Shown in pieces: positions 63,524-64,000 of a DNA stretch of 64,000 bases. The notes below the pieces were generated by a model. It saw only the letters and a program-made list of their open reading frames with translations. It searched no databases and had not been told where the DNA came from. The stretch comes from Ahrensia sp. (GTDB lineage Bacteria > Pseudomonadota > Alphaproteobacteria > Rhizobiales > Rhizobiaceae). Positions within the stretch are counted from its first letter, which is position 1. Each line of letters starts with the position of its first letter. Where the stretch lies: positions 1 through 64,000 of the forward strand of contig NZXU01000005.1 in the NCBI GenBank assembly GCA_002698425.1, written 5' to 3'. The position numbers and the translations under genes were made by a program.

Positions 63524-64000
63524 ATGACGGTTCTTTCGGCACTTCGCGAAACGGCGGGATTTTTCGGCGAGAGGATCGCCGAGAAGCCCGGGACCGCGGG
63601 CGGCGCGACCGCGCTTTTCGTCGCGATGACGTTCTTTACCGCGAATGCGGTCTATTTCCAGGACCGGCAGCACCCCTCCGCGCTGTTCGCCACACGCCCG
63701 GATCTCGCCGAAAGCCAGCCCGCAAAGGTTCCGGCCGCCCAATCCGCGAAGACGCAGACAGCCGCCGCCGAACCGAAGCCAACGCGCTTTGCCGAGACGA
63801 AGGAAACCGTCGAACCGGCCCATCCGGTCATTCCGAAAATCGCGCCGGTTCCGGCCCGCCGTCCCGATATCCAGACAGCGGAACCCGTCGATGAGAAGTC
63901 CGACCAGTCGCTCGCCGGCATTCAGGACATGCTGGCAAAGCTCGGCTATTACGACGGCGCGGTCGACGGGCTGAGCGGCCCGATGACCCTTGCCGCGATC
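63524..64000 (+). CDS. Peptidoglycan-binding domain protein, N-terminal part
   Basis: Partial: 159 codons, running off the window. An N-terminal hydrophobic helix (about 26-45) is followed by a long Ala/Pro/Glu-rich linker. Then comes the start of a PG_binding_1 repeat: I-Q-D-M-L-A-K-L-G-Y-Y-D-G-A-V-D-G-L-S-G-P (about 133-153). It is probably inner-membrane anchored with the binding domain in the periplasm. It starts 4 bp after the histidine kinase stop, so the two are co-expressed. Confidence 0.82.
   Translation, partial: MTVLSALRETAGFFGERIAEKPGTAGGATALFVAMTFFTANAVYFQDRQHPSALFATRPDLAESQPAKVPAAQSAKTQTAAAEPKPTRFAETKETVEPAHPVIPKIAPVPARRPDIQTAEPVDEKSDQSLAGIQDMLAKLGYYDGAVDGLSGPMTLAAI

Noticed and set aside
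1..64000. CRISPR array, insertion sequence, prophage or integration site
   Set aside because: No regular direct repeats, transposase, integrase or phage gene was seen; the two tRNA genes have no visible duplicated 3' ends nearby.

Overview
The window looks like a chromosomal segment of a GC-rich alphaproteobacterium, most likely Hyphomicrobiales (Rhizobiales-like). The evidence is a Ros/MucR regulator, a DUF5330 protein, a TIGR03808-type Tat-exported repeat protein, a DUF6456 protein paired with a DnaA-domain-IV protein, a TakP-like TRAP transporter, a DRL-type oxidoreductase beside dxs, and a TGA-N9-TCA iron box of the RirA kind. No phage, insertion sequence, CRISPR array or replication origin was seen. 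Genus cannot be told from the sequence.

Layout. 1-1 kb: N-terminus of a secreted serralysin/RTX-like protein and a small exported hypothetical protein. 1.2-14 kb: tRNA-Gln and a surface-polysaccharide region (UDP-xylose synthase, membrane-bound UDP-HexNAc 4,6-dehydratase, MsbA-like ABC exporter, O-antigen-ligase-like protein, glycosyltransferase), then the sulfate-activation operon cysQ-cysD-cysNC and galU. Together these suggest a sulfated, xylose- or uronate-derived glycan. 14-23 kb: a DXP-reductoisomerase-like oxidoreductase next to dxs (isoprenoid entry), and tamA-tamB (outer membrane protein assembly). 23-25 kb: LuxR solo plus PAS protein, and a PilZ protein. 25-36.4 kb: tRNA-Pro, phosphomannomutase, DUF3750, right-handed beta-helix protein, a HerA-like ATPase, L,D-transpeptidase, haloacid dehalogenase, BCAA aminotransferase, Fe superoxide dismutase and two c-type cytochromes.

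36.6-40.7 kb is the most unusual part. It is a compact RiPP-like locus that looks less GC-rich than its surroundings. Four tightly overlapping genes on the minus strand encode a PqqD-like leader-binding protein, a lasso-B2-type transglutaminase-fold protease, an HPr-kinase-related kinase and a nucleotidyltransferase. Converging on them from the plus strand are a DUF6065 gene and a 31-codon ORF, too short for ordinary ORF calling. Its product carries the lasso-type leader spacing Y-x2-P-x-V-x3-A-x-L-x3-T and ends in a short Thr-rich core. There is no asparagine-synthetase-like lasso cyclase, so the product should be something other than a classical lasso peptide.

41-45 kb: a TRAP transporter for keto-acid-type substrates whose small permease is fused to a TM2 domain and a coiled coil, followed by an aldo/keto reductase behind a GntR-like palindrome. 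46-52 kb: CPA1 Na+/H+ antiporter, oligopeptidase B, a small SH3-like secreted protein, a di-heme peroxidase with an iron box, and a GST. 52-58.3 kb: complete mrpABCDEFG multisubunit Na+/H+ antiporter. 58.4-64 kb: mucR behind a perfect CRP-type palindrome, the DnaA-domain-IV/DUF6456 pair, sufE, DUF5330, a membrane histidine kinase and the start of a peptidoglycan-binding protein. Two Na+/H+ antiporter systems and sulfate-activation genes fit a saline habitat, but this is inference.
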